Translations under genes and position numbers: made by a program
NCBI GenBank assembly: GCA_902566925.1
Contig: CACFKO010000001.1
Span: forward strand, 1 to 64,000
DNA from: an uncultured Pelagibacteraceae bacterium
GTDB lineage: Bacteria > Pseudomonadota > Alphaproteobacteria > Pelagibacterales > Pelagibacteraceae
DNA: 64,000 nt
Direction of reading: 5' to 3'
Notes under the pieces: model-generated
Told to the model about the DNA's origin: nothing
Seen by the model: the letters and a program-made list of their open reading frames with translations, nothing else
Database searches by the model: none
Shown here: piece after piece, positions 37,091 through 44,485 of the stretch
Layout of the letters: each line of letters begins with the position of its first letter
How positions within the stretch are numbered: position 1 is the stretch's first letter

Positions 37091-40000
37091 TTATAATTTT
37101 GTTGGAAAAATTTTTGTTTGATCAATATTGTATTTTTTAATTGCTTTTTCTGCATGATCTGAAGCCATCAATTGTTCTTTTGCTAATGCGCTTAAAGTGT
37201 ATGTAACAATATGCTTTTTATCAACTTCAAAAAATTTTCTTAATTCTTTTCTTGTATCACTTCTTCCAAAACCATCAGTTCCCAATGTATAGAATGGTTT
37301 ATTAAGATATGGTCTTATTTGGTCTGTATGTGATCTTATATAATCTGATGCTGCAAATATAATACCTTCTTGCGAGTCTAAACATTTTTGTACATAACTT
37401 TTCTTAGGCTTCTCTTTTGGATTTAACAAATTTCTTCTTTCAACTTCCATACCATCTTTCTTTAATTCATTGAAACTAGTAGCACTCCAAACATTACAAT
37501 CTACTCCGTAATCTTTTGATAAAGTTTCAGCAGCTTTGATAATTTCTCTTAAAATTGATCCTGAACCAAGCATTTGAACTTTAGCTTTGCCTTTTCCTTT
37601 GTAGTTTTTAAATAAATACATCCCTTTTAAAATTCCCTGATCTGAACCAGCAGGTTTTTCTGGATGAGTATAATTTTCGTTCATTGCAGTTATGTAGTAG
37701 TAAATATTTTCTTTTTTCTCATGCATCCTTTTTAATCCATCTCTAAAAATTACCGCCATCTCATATGAAAATGTAGGATCGTAGCTTACACAGTTAGGTA
37801 TTGCAGATGCCATAAGAAGACTATGTCCATCCTGGTGCTGTAATCCTTCACCTGCTAAAGTTGTTTTACCAGATGTAGCTCCAATTAAAAAACCCCTTGT
37901 CTGAGAATCTGCAGCAGCCCAAGCAAAATCTCCAATTCTTTGGAAACCAAACATTGAATAAAATAAATATATAGGCACCATTTCTAAATCATGATTAGTG
38001 TAAGAAGTTCCGGCTGCAATCCATGATGACATTGCTCCTGCCTCTGTAATACCTTCTTGTAAAACTTGCCCGCTCTTATCTTCTCTGTAAGAACTTAATT
38101 GTTCAGAGTCCACTGGTTCATATTTTTGACCTTCGTGTGCATAGATACCAATTTTTTGAAAAAAACCTTCCATACCAAAAGTTCTCGCTTCATCCGCGAT
38201 GATAGGCACTAATCTTGGCGCTACGTTTTTGTCCCTTAATAAATTTGCAAGCATTCGAACAAGAGCCATGGTCGTAGACATTTCTTTTTCACCTGTAGAC
38301 TTCATAAAACTTTCAAAGATATCTTGAGGAGGTGTTTTAACTGGCTTTGCAAAAGTAGTTCTCTCAGGAATATTTCCACCAAGCTTATGTCTACAATTTT
38401 TTAAATACTTTATTTCTGGAGAATTTTCTTTAGGTTTATAATATTCAATATTTTTAACCTGTTTATCAGTAAGAGGCACATTAAATCTATCTCTATAATA
38501 TAATAAATCTTCCTCACCTAATTTTTTTTGTTGATGGGTTGTATTCATACTTTCACCAGATTTACCCATCCCATAACCTTTTATTGTTTTAGCTATTATT
38601 ACTGTAGGCTTTCCTTTACAACGTACAGCAGAATGATAGGCTGAATAAACTTTATGTGGATCGTGTCCACCTCTATTTAATTTCCAAATATCGGCATCTG
38701 TCATATTAGCCACTAACTCTTTTAACTCTGTGTATTTTCCAAAGAATTTCTCCCTTACATAAGCACCACCTTTTGCTTTAAATGCTTGATATTCACCATC
38801 AACCGCCTCAGTCATTCTTTTTACAAGCAAACCTGTCTTGTCTTTCAATAAGAGAGGATCCCAATACGATCCCCAAATAACTTTAATAACATTCCACCCG
38901 GCACCTCTAAATCTACCCTCCAATTCTTGAATTATTTTTCCATTACCTCTGACAGGTCCATCAAGTCTTTGTAAATTACAATTTACAACAAAAATTAAAT
39001 TATCTAACTTTTCTCTAGCCGCTAAACCAATCGCTCCTAAACTTTCAGGTTCGTCCATTTCTCCATCACCTATGTGACACCAAATTTTTCTATCTTGATC
39101 TTTTAAGAGTCCTCTATTAATTAGGTATTTGGTGAAACGTGCCTGATAAATTGCCATCATTGGACCCAGCCCCATAGAAACTGTAGTGAATTGCCAAAAC
39201 TTTGGCATTAGCCACGGATGAGGATATGAAGACAATCCACCTTCATCTACTTCCTGTCTAAATTTATCTAATTGTTTTTCAGAAATTCTTCCTTCCAAAA
39301 ATGCTCTTGCATATATTCCAGGTGCACTGTGACCCTGAAAATAAACTAGATCACCACCAAATTTATTATTTTTTGCACGCCAAAAATGATTCATCCCAAC
39401 ATCATACAATGTTGCTGCAGAAGCAAATGTTCCGATGTGACCTCCAAGTTCAGGATTTTTTTTGTTTGCCTTAACCACCATGGCAGCCGCATTCCATCTT
39501 ATATATGCTCTTATCTTTCTTTCTATATTTTGATCACCCGGAGATCTAATATCTGCAGCAGCTGGAATTGTATTTATATATGGAGTTGTTCTAGTATCAG
39601 GCAAAACTAAGCCTTGGGCATATGCTTCATCCATAATTTTTTTAAGTAGATATCCGGCTCTAGGCGAACCATCTATTTTCAAAACAGCTTTAAGAGAGTC
39701 TATCCATTCTTGAGTTTCAGCTGGATCAATATCATCTTTTGAAACAGGCTGGGCATAAATTTTTTGTTTACCATTTTTTAATCCATTCGATTTTTCCTCT
39801 TTTCTTATCAATTCTTTTGTTTCATTTGTAGGTTCGGAATTTTTCTCACTTTTTTCTATTCCTCCCTCCATAATTGCTAAGACGCTGCCCTCAGATACTC
39901 TATCTCCAATCTTAACTTTTAATTCAGAAATTTTACCCTCGAATGGAGATGGAACTTCAACACTAGATTTGTCACTTTCCAATGTAACAATAGGATCGTT

Positions 40001-40093
40001 TTTTTTGATTTTGTCACCAGGTTTTACAAGAACTTCAATTATTTCTACGTCTTTAAAATCACCAATATCTGGGACAGAAATATTTTTTGCCAT
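37091..40093 (-). CDS. aceE: Pyruvate dehydrogenase E1 (homodimeric AceE type) with N-terminal lipoyl domain
   Basis: It decarboxylates pyruvate with thiamine diphosphate and acetylates lipoyl groups. Residues 1-76 form a full lipoyl domain with Lys42 in ESDKSSVEVP. A charged linker to about residue 115 follows, then a complete AceE-type E1 (YFQGHSAPGIYARAFLEGR; the TPP motif in HIGDGEMDEPESLGA near 340; EGLQHQDGHSLL). The total of 1000 residues exceeds the ~890 of ordinary AceE by the length of this extra module. The lipoyl domain is about two-thirds identical by eye to that of AceF. No E3 gene is in the window. Confidence 0.95.
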   Translation of the reverse strand: MAKNISVPDIGDFKDVEIIEVLVKPGDKIKKNDPIVTLESDKSSVEVPSPFEGKISELKVKIGDRVSEGSVLAIMEGGIEKSEKNSEPTNETKELIRKEEKSNGLKNGKQKIYAQPVSKDDIDPAETQEWIDSLKAVLKIDGSPRAGYLLKKIMDEAYAQGLVLPDTRTTPYINTIPAAADIRSPGDQNIERKIRAYIRWNAAAMVVKANKKNPELGGHIGTFASAATLYDVGMNHFWRAKNNKFGGDLVYFQGHSAPGIYARAFLEGRISEKQLDKFRQEVDEGGLSSYPHPWLMPKFWQFTTVSMGLGPMMAIYQARFTKYLINRGLLKDQDRKIWCHIGDGEMDEPESLGAIGLAAREKLDNLIFVVNCNLQRLDGPVRGNGKIIQELEGRFRGAGWNVIKVIWGSYWDPLLLKDKTGLLVKRMTEAVDGEYQAFKAKGGAYVREKFFGKYTELKELVANMTDADIWKLNRGGHDPHKVYSAYHSAVRCKGKPTVIIAKTIKGYGMGKSGESMNTTHQQKKLGEEDLLYYRDRFNVPLTDKQVKNIEYYKPKENSPEIKYLKNCRHKLGGNIPERTTFAKPVKTPPQDIFESFMKSTGEKEMSTTMALVRMLANLLRDKNVAPRLVPIIADEARTFGMEGFFQKIGIYAHEGQKYEPVDSEQLSSYREDKSGQVLQEGITEAGAMSSWIAAGTSYTNHDLEMVPIYLFYSMFGFQRIGDFAWAAADSQTRGFLIGATSGKTTLAGEGLQHQDGHSLLMASAIPNCVSYDPTFSYEMAVIFRDGLKRMHEKKENIYYYITAMNENYTHPEKPAGSDQGILKGMYLFKNYKGKGKAKVQMLGSGSILREIIKAAETLSKDYGVDCNVWSATSFNELKKDGMEVERRNLLNPKEKPKKSYVQKCLDSQEGIIFAASDYIRSHTDQIRPYLNKPFYTLGTDGFGRSDTRKELRKFFEVDKKHIVTYTLSALAKEQLMASDHAEKAIKKYNIDQTKIFPTKL

Positions 40094-40101
40094 ATATGAC
40101 C

Positions 40102-40107
40102 ATTATA
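40102..40107 (-). promoter_or_regulatory. Candidate -10 box of aceE
   Basis: On the minus strand a perfect TATAAT ends nine bases before the aceE ATG; a good -35 hexamer is not visible at the right distance. If used, transcription would begin within a few bases of the start codon, giving a leaderless or nearly leaderless mRNA. No Shine-Dalgarno sequence is present. Confidence 0.4.
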
Positions 40108-40236
40108 CACATTTTTTACACAATTTATCCGCTTTTTTGACACTTGATTTTTGCATTATAATTTATGCAATTTTTAAGACTTATATTTAAAAGAAAAAGA
40201 GTAGACTTAGATTCTCAGTTACTTATACAAAAAATT

Positions 40237-40380
40237 TTACTTAAAAAGTATTTGGCTAAAACCAATTAAAAGAACTACAAATATTATTATACCATAATAA
40301 ATTTGGTATCCTTTAACTGAAAAAGGCAACTTTTTTTTTGATTTTTTAGAGTCTTTTCTTATTTGTTTTGATATCTTCAT
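40237..40380 (-). CDS. 47-residue single-pass membrane peptide coupled to thiolase
   Basis: The ATG overlaps the thiolase stop as ATGA, a strong sign of translational coupling. The first 17 residues are very basic (KISKQIRKDSKKSKKKL). One hydrophobic helix covers about residues 28-45 (YYGIIIFVVLLIGFSQILF), and a Lys ends the peptide. The charge layout predicts a cytoplasmic N-terminus. I recognise no family. A frame on the other strand (40165-40269) overlaps its end and looks less credible. Confidence 0.6.
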   Translation of the reverse strand: MKISKQIRKDSKKSKKKLPFSVKGYQIYYGIIIFVVLLIGFSQILFK

Positions 40381-41561
40381 TTTCTTTCAATGCACATTGC
40401 TACGCCCATTCCTCCACCAATACATAACGTAGCTAAGCCTTTTTTGGAATTTCTTTTTAACATTTCATGTATAAGTGTGACAAAAACTCTCGTACCAGAC
40501 GCTCCAATTGGATGGCCTAAGGCTATGGCGCCACCATTAACGTTAACTTTTTCCATTGGAAGAGCTAATTCTTTAACTACAGCACAACTTTGGGCTGCGA
40601 AGGCCTCATTTGCTTCTATCAAGTCCAGGTCTTTAGATTTCCAACCTGCAATTTCTAATGCTTTTTGTGATGATGGAATTGGTCCTGTGCCCATAAGTGA
40701 GGGATCAACACCGCATGATGCCCAAGATTTAATTTCTGCTAAAGGTTTTATTCCTCTTTTTTCGGCCTCGTCTTTTGACATCAGTATCACTGCTGCAGCT
40801 CCATCATTAATTCCAGAAGCATTACCAGCCGTTACGGTTCCATCTTTTTGAAATGCAGTCTTGAGCCTTTGAAGCGCTTCCATCGAAATACCCTCACGAG
40901 GATGTTCATCTTTTTTAAAAATAACACTACCTTTTTTTGATTGAATAGCAAATGGTACAATTTCATTTTCAAATTTATTTTCTTTTTGTGCTTTTAGCGC
41001 CTTTGTTTGTGATTCAAATGCAAACTTGTCCTGATCTTTTCTTGTAACTTGAAATTGTTGTGCAACATTCTCTGCGGTGATTCCCATATGATAACCATTA
41101 AAAGCATCCCAGAGACCATCTTTAATCATAGAGTCAATCATTTCAGTATCTCCGAGTTTTTTTCCATTTCTCAAATGAATTACATGAGGAGCTTGAGACA
41201 TGCTTTCTTGCCCACCTGCAACGACTACTTTTGAATTATTCGAAAGAATCGAGTGAAAGCCAGAGGCAATAGATCTTAACCCTGATCCACAAACTTGATT
41301 TACTACGTAAGAGGGAGTTTCTTTAGGTATTCCTGAATTCATAGAAGCCTGACGAGCTGGATTTTGTCCAGCCCCACCCGTAAGAACTTGTCCCATGATA
41401 ACTTCATCAATATCTGAGGATTTTAAATTAGATTTTTTTATCGCTTCTGAAATTACAGTAGACCCCAATTTATGAGCTGGAGTATTTTTTAGGGTCCCCC
41501 CCAAAGATCCAATAGCTGTTCTAACAGCCGAGGTTATTACTACAGTTTTTTTCTCAGACAT
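40377..41561 (-). CDS. Acetyl-CoA acetyltransferase (thiolase)
   Basis: This is a biosynthetic-type thiolase that condenses two acetyl-CoA or cleaves 3-ketoacyl-CoA. The acyl Cys lies in NQVCGSGLRSIASGF, and the His and second Cys in GGAIALGHPIGASGTR and LCIGGGMGVAMCIER. The start at 41561 (MSEKKTVVITSAVRT) fits the family N-terminus; an ATG at 41582 would add seven residues. There is no ketoacyl reductase or PHA synthase nearby, so the pathway (mevalonate, polyhydroxyalkanoate, degradation) cannot be told. Confidence 0.93.
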   Translation of the reverse strand: MSEKKTVVITSAVRTAIGSLGGTLKNTPAHKLGSTVISEAIKKSNLKSSDIDEVIMGQVLTGGAGQNPARQASMNSGIPKETPSYVVNQVCGSGLRSIASGFHSILSNNSKVVVAGGQESMSQAPHVIHLRNGKKLGDTEMIDSMIKDGLWDAFNGYHMGITAENVAQQFQVTRKDQDKFAFESQTKALKAQKENKFENEIVPFAIQSKKGSVIFKKDEHPREGISMEALQRLKTAFQKDGTVTAGNASGINDGAAAVILMSKDEAEKRGIKPLAEIKSWASCGVDPSLMGTGPIPSSQKALEIAGWKSKDLDLIEANEAFAAQSCAVVKELALPMEKVNVNGGAIALGHPIGASGTRVFVTLIHEMLKRNSKKGLATLCIGGGMGVAMCIERK

Positions 41562-41653
41562 TTTTAAAATTTCTACATTCAAATTTGACTTATATCAATG
41601 CTTTATAAAAACCCTTTAAACTTGGTGATTTCTTTGATACTTCAAAGTAATAT

Positions 41654-41731
41654 GGTCCCATAGCTCAATTGGATTAGAGCGTCTCGCTACGGACGAGAAG
41701 GTTGAGGGTTCAAATCCTTCTGGGACCTCCA
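41654..41731 (+). tRNA. tRNA-Arg (anticodon ACG)
   Basis: The acceptor stem is GGTCCCA (41654-41660) with TGGGACC (41721-41727), then T and an encoded CCA. The anticodon stem TCTCG/CGAGA encloses CTACGGA, with anticodon ACG at 41689-41691, read as ICG after deamination. The T arm contains GGTTCAAATCC. The 78 bases are normal. The hisH frame starts 25-31 bases downstream. Confidence 0.97.
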
Positions 41732-41755
41732 ATTTAAAAATATTTTATAAGGAAA

Positions 41756-42412
41756 TTGAACTTGGAAAAAATTGTTATTATAAATACAGGAAGCAGCAAT
41801 ATTTTAAGCTTAAAAAGAGCAGTTAAGGAATTTAATTCTAATGTAACTGTAACTGAGGATTCAAAAACAATTTTATCAGCTCATAAAATATTTTTTCCAG
41901 GAGTTGGGGCTTTTAAAAAAGTTATGGAAACTATTGAAAAAAGAAAACTAATTGAAACTTTAAATCAAGTAAAAGAAAAAAAAATTCCTCTAATGGGAAT
42001 TTGTCTTGGACTTCAATTATTTTTTGATGAAAGTGAAGAATTTGGAACAAGTAAAGGTCTTGGCTTAATAGGTGGAAATGTTAAAAAGTTACCAAAAAAT
42101 TCGAAAGAAAAAGAAAAATTAAAAATTCCAAACATGGGCTGGTTTAGGCTAAATCTAAACAAGCAATTTACTAACAAAAATTTCTCTAAATTTACAAATT
42201 CACTTAACGAAAAAGATTTATATTATTTTGTTCATTCTTTCTTTGTTAGCCCAAGCGAAAAAAAAAATATTGTTGCAACTTATAATTTCGGTGGTCATGA
42301 AATTCCAGCAATTATCTCAAAAGATTCATTAATCGGTTGTCAATTTCACCCAGAGAAAAGTGGAAAAAAAGGATTAGAACTAATTTATAACTTTTTAAAA
42401 TTAACCATTTGA
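41756..42412 (+). CDS. hisH: HisH-type glutamine amidotransferase
   Basis: This is a class I glutaminase subunit that supplies ammonia to the HisF cyclase in histidine synthesis. The nucleophile is in MGICLGLQLFFDESEE. PNMGWFRLN and YYFVHSFFV match HisH, and the His-Glu pair is in GCQFHPEKSG. It starts at a TTG; a second TTG two codons on (41762) sits better behind the AAGGA at 41749. It is 218 residues. No hisF or other his genes adjoin it, so a role as a HisH paralogue in sugar amidation is an alternative. Confidence 0.85.
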   Translation: MNLEKIVIINTGSSNILSLKRAVKEFNSNVTVTEDSKTILSAHKIFFPGVGAFKKVMETIEKRKLIETLNQVKEKKIPLMGICLGLQLFFDESEEFGTSKGLGLIGGNVKKLPKNSKEKEKLKIPNMGWFRLNLNKQFTNKNFSKFTNSLNEKDLYYFVHSFFVSPSEKKNIVATYNFGGHEIPAIISKDSLIGCQFHPEKSGKKGLELIYNFLKLTI

Positions 42413-43447
42413 TAAAAGCTGATCAATAATTTTTTCTGTGTTATAGACTTGCTTCCATTTAGGAAAATGTGTTTTAAATTTTTTCATATTTGATACATAC
42501 CAAATATGATCACCAACTCTGTTTTCTTTTTTTAAGTCTTTTTTTGTATAAATGTTTGCAAGTTTTTCAATCATTTCGAATGCCTCAACTATTGAGCAAT
42601 TAGATTTTCTCCCTCCACCCATGTTATAAATTTCTCCTCTTCTTGGTTTTTTAAAATATTCCCAGAAACATGAAATAACATCAGAACTGTGTATGTTATC
42701 TCTAACTTGTTTTCCCTTATAACCGTAAATAAAATATTTTTTTCTTTCTAAAGATACTTTAACTAAATACGATAAAAAACCATGTAGCCTTGCTCCAGAA
42801 TGATTTGGTCCAGTTATACATCCTGCTCTGAAACAAACAGTTTTAAGACCAATATTTCTTCCATATTCTTGTACTGCTAAATCGGCATAACTTTTTGAGG
42901 CACCAAAAAAACTATGTACACAGTCATCGATAGACATTTTTTCTGTAATACCACCTTTGTAAAAATGATTAGACTTTATTTCCCAGCGCGTTTTTTTCTC
43001 AATCAAAGGCAATTTATTGGGATTATCTCCATATACTTTGTTAGTTGACATAAATATAAATGGCGCATCGTAGCAATATTTTTTTGTTAATTCTAAAAGG
43101 TTTATGGTTCCTTTTGCATTTATATCAAAATCTTTAAATATATTATTTTTTGCCCAATCATGTGATGGCTGAGCAGCAGAATGAATAACTAATTTAATTT
43201 TTTTATTATACTTCTTAAAAATCCCTTCTAAACTCCCATAATTTCTTATATCTAAATTAAAATGCTTATACTCTTTTATTTTTTTTTTTAATTTATTTTT
43301 TACCCAGTTTATGTCTCCATCTTTTCCAAAAAAGGATTTTCTTGAATTGTTATCTATACCCAAAATTTCAAAACCTTTTTCTGAAAAAAACATAGAAGAT
43401 TCTGAGCCAACTAATCCACACGAGCCTGTTATTAAAACTAAAGCCAT
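42401..43447 (-). CDS. NAD-dependent sugar epimerase/dehydratase (CDP-tyvelose epimerase-like SDR)
   Basis: This is an extended SDR acting on a nucleotide sugar. The NAD motif is VLITGSCGLVGSESSMFF and the following IDNNSRKSFFG resembles CDP-paratose 2-epimerase. STNKVYGDNPNKLP aligns with the catalytic Ser/Thr loop. The YxxxK position reads FGASK with Phe for Tyr. GCITGPNHSGARLHGFLSYL and YKGKQVRDNIHSSDV are subfamily motifs. It is 348 residues. Its end overlaps convergent hisH by 12 bases. The exact sugar is unknown. Confidence 0.82.
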   Translation of the reverse strand: MALVLITGSCGLVGSESSMFFSEKGFEILGIDNNSRKSFFGKDGDINWVKNKLKKKIKEYKHFNLDIRNYGSLEGIFKKYNKKIKLVIHSAAQPSHDWAKNNIFKDFDINAKGTINLLELTKKYCYDAPFIFMSTNKVYGDNPNKLPLIEKKTRWEIKSNHFYKGGITEKMSIDDCVHSFFGASKSYADLAVQEYGRNIGLKTVCFRAGCITGPNHSGARLHGFLSYLVKVSLERKKYFIYGYKGKQVRDNIHSSDVISCFWEYFKKPRRGEIYNMGGGRKSNCSIVEAFEMIEKLANIYTKKDLKKENRVGDHIWYVSNMKKFKTHFPKWKQVYNTEKIIDQLLSNG

Positions 43448-43480
43448 TGATTTAAATATTTCTTTTTGTTATTTATTGAA

Positions 43481-43582
43481 ATGAATATGAAAGTTTTAAA
43501 AAATTTACCCTTATCAAAAGCAGTTATTTTATTTTTCATAATTGTATTTATAATCATTCTAATTTTAACATTCATACTATAA
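43481..43582 (+). CDS. 33-residue hydrophobic membrane peptide
   Basis: A short frame divergent from the epimerase gene encodes a basic head (MNMKVLKNLPLSK) and a single strongly hydrophobic helix from residue 14 to the end (AVILFFIIVFIIILILTFIL). Its last six bases overlap the end of convergent uppP. No Shine-Dalgarno or clear promoter is visible. In an AT-rich genome such hydrophobic frames arise by chance, so this is a moderate-to-low call. Confidence 0.35.
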   Translation: MNMKVLKNLPLSKAVILFFIIVFIIILILTFIL

Positions 43583-44344
43583 ATAGACCACGAGTAATAA
43601 TATTATTCCCATAATTACTCTATAAGCCACAAATAAACTTAAAGTAAATTTTTTTAAATAAACCAGGAAATATTTAATGGTTAGGTATGAAAATAAAAAT
43701 GATAAAAACACAGTTAATAAAGCTCCTATATTTAACATCTCATTATTTTGTTTAATTAAATCATAAAATCCATAGAGGCTCCAACCTCCTAAAGCAGGAA
43801 TAGATAATAAAAAGGATATTTTTGCTGAATCTGCCCTATTAAAATTTAAAAATCTAGCACCGGTAATTATAATTCCGGATCTACTTACTCCTGGAATTAA
43901 AGCCAAAACTTGAAAAGAGCCTATAAGCATTACATTTTTAAAATCAAGATTATCTTTAATATTCAGTTTTAACTGAAACTTGTCTGAAACATACAGAAGT
44001 AAACCAAACAAAATAGTTGTCCAACCTATCATTTCGATAGTTCTTAAATTTGAAATCATTTCATACTTTATTAAAAAGAAACCAATAATACCAATCGGTA
44101 CAGACGCAATTGCTATTTTAAAAAATAAATCTTTATTTTTAGTAAATTCAAAAATTTCTTTTCTGAAGAAAAATAATACAGCAATTAATGATCCAAAATG
44201 AGCACTTACATTTATGATCAGCTCAACATTTTGATAACCAAATATTTTAGACAGGAGGCTAACATGAGCAGATGAACTTACCGGAATGAATTCCGTAATA
44301 CCCTGGATTATTGAAACTAAAAGTATTTGTAGAATATTTTCCAT
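43577..44344 (-). CDS. uppP: Undecaprenyl-diphosphatase
   Basis: This is an inner membrane enzyme of the BacA type that recycles undecaprenyl diphosphate to the monophosphate carrier for peptidoglycan and glycan assembly. Both active-site loops are complete: GITEFIPVSSSAHVSLL near residue 15 and PGVSRSGIIITGARFLNF near residue 150. There are about eight hydrophobic segments. The 255 residues match. Its job fits the surface glycan genes nearby. Confidence 0.95.
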   Translation of the reverse strand: MENILQILLVSIIQGITEFIPVSSSAHVSLLSKIFGYQNVELIINVSAHFGSLIAVLFFFRKEIFEFTKNKDLFFKIAIASVPIGIIGFFLIKYEMISNLRTIEMIGWTTILFGLLLYVSDKFQLKLNIKDNLDFKNVMLIGSFQVLALIPGVSRSGIIITGARFLNFNRADSAKISFLLSIPALGGWSLYGFYDLIKQNNEMLNIGALLTVFLSFLFSYLTIKYFLVYLKKFTLSLFVAYRVIMGIILLLVVYL

Positions 44345-44398
44345 CAGCTGTTAATTGACTTATATTTAATTCAACTAATGAGTTCACTTAAAATATTG

Positions 44399-44411
44399 CA
44401 TATCTGATATG
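44399..44411. promoter_or_regulatory. Palindromic candidate operator upstream of gltD
   Basis: CATATC-T-GATATG is a perfect inverted repeat with 6-bp arms. It lies about 100 bases before the gltD coding start, next to a TAAAAT (44416-44421) that could be a -10 box. This is the place where a regulator of glutamate synthase would act, but no known site is recognised. Confidence 0.3.
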
Positions 44412-44485
44412 TGAATAAAATCGTTACAAATTGAGGTTTTTTCAATATTAAGGTAAGTAACAGTGACCTAATTAACCTTTAAAAT

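Noticed and set aside
40165..40269. 34-codon plus-strand frame in the aceE-thiolase spacer
   Set aside because: It overlaps the better supported minus-strand 47-residue gene, has no ribosome-binding site, and the TATAAT three bases before its ATG is too close to drive it.
41632..41647. Small hairpin CTTTGA-TACT-TCAAAG before tRNA-Arg
   Set aside because: Six-bp AT-rich stem with no T-run; arises easily by chance in this base composition.
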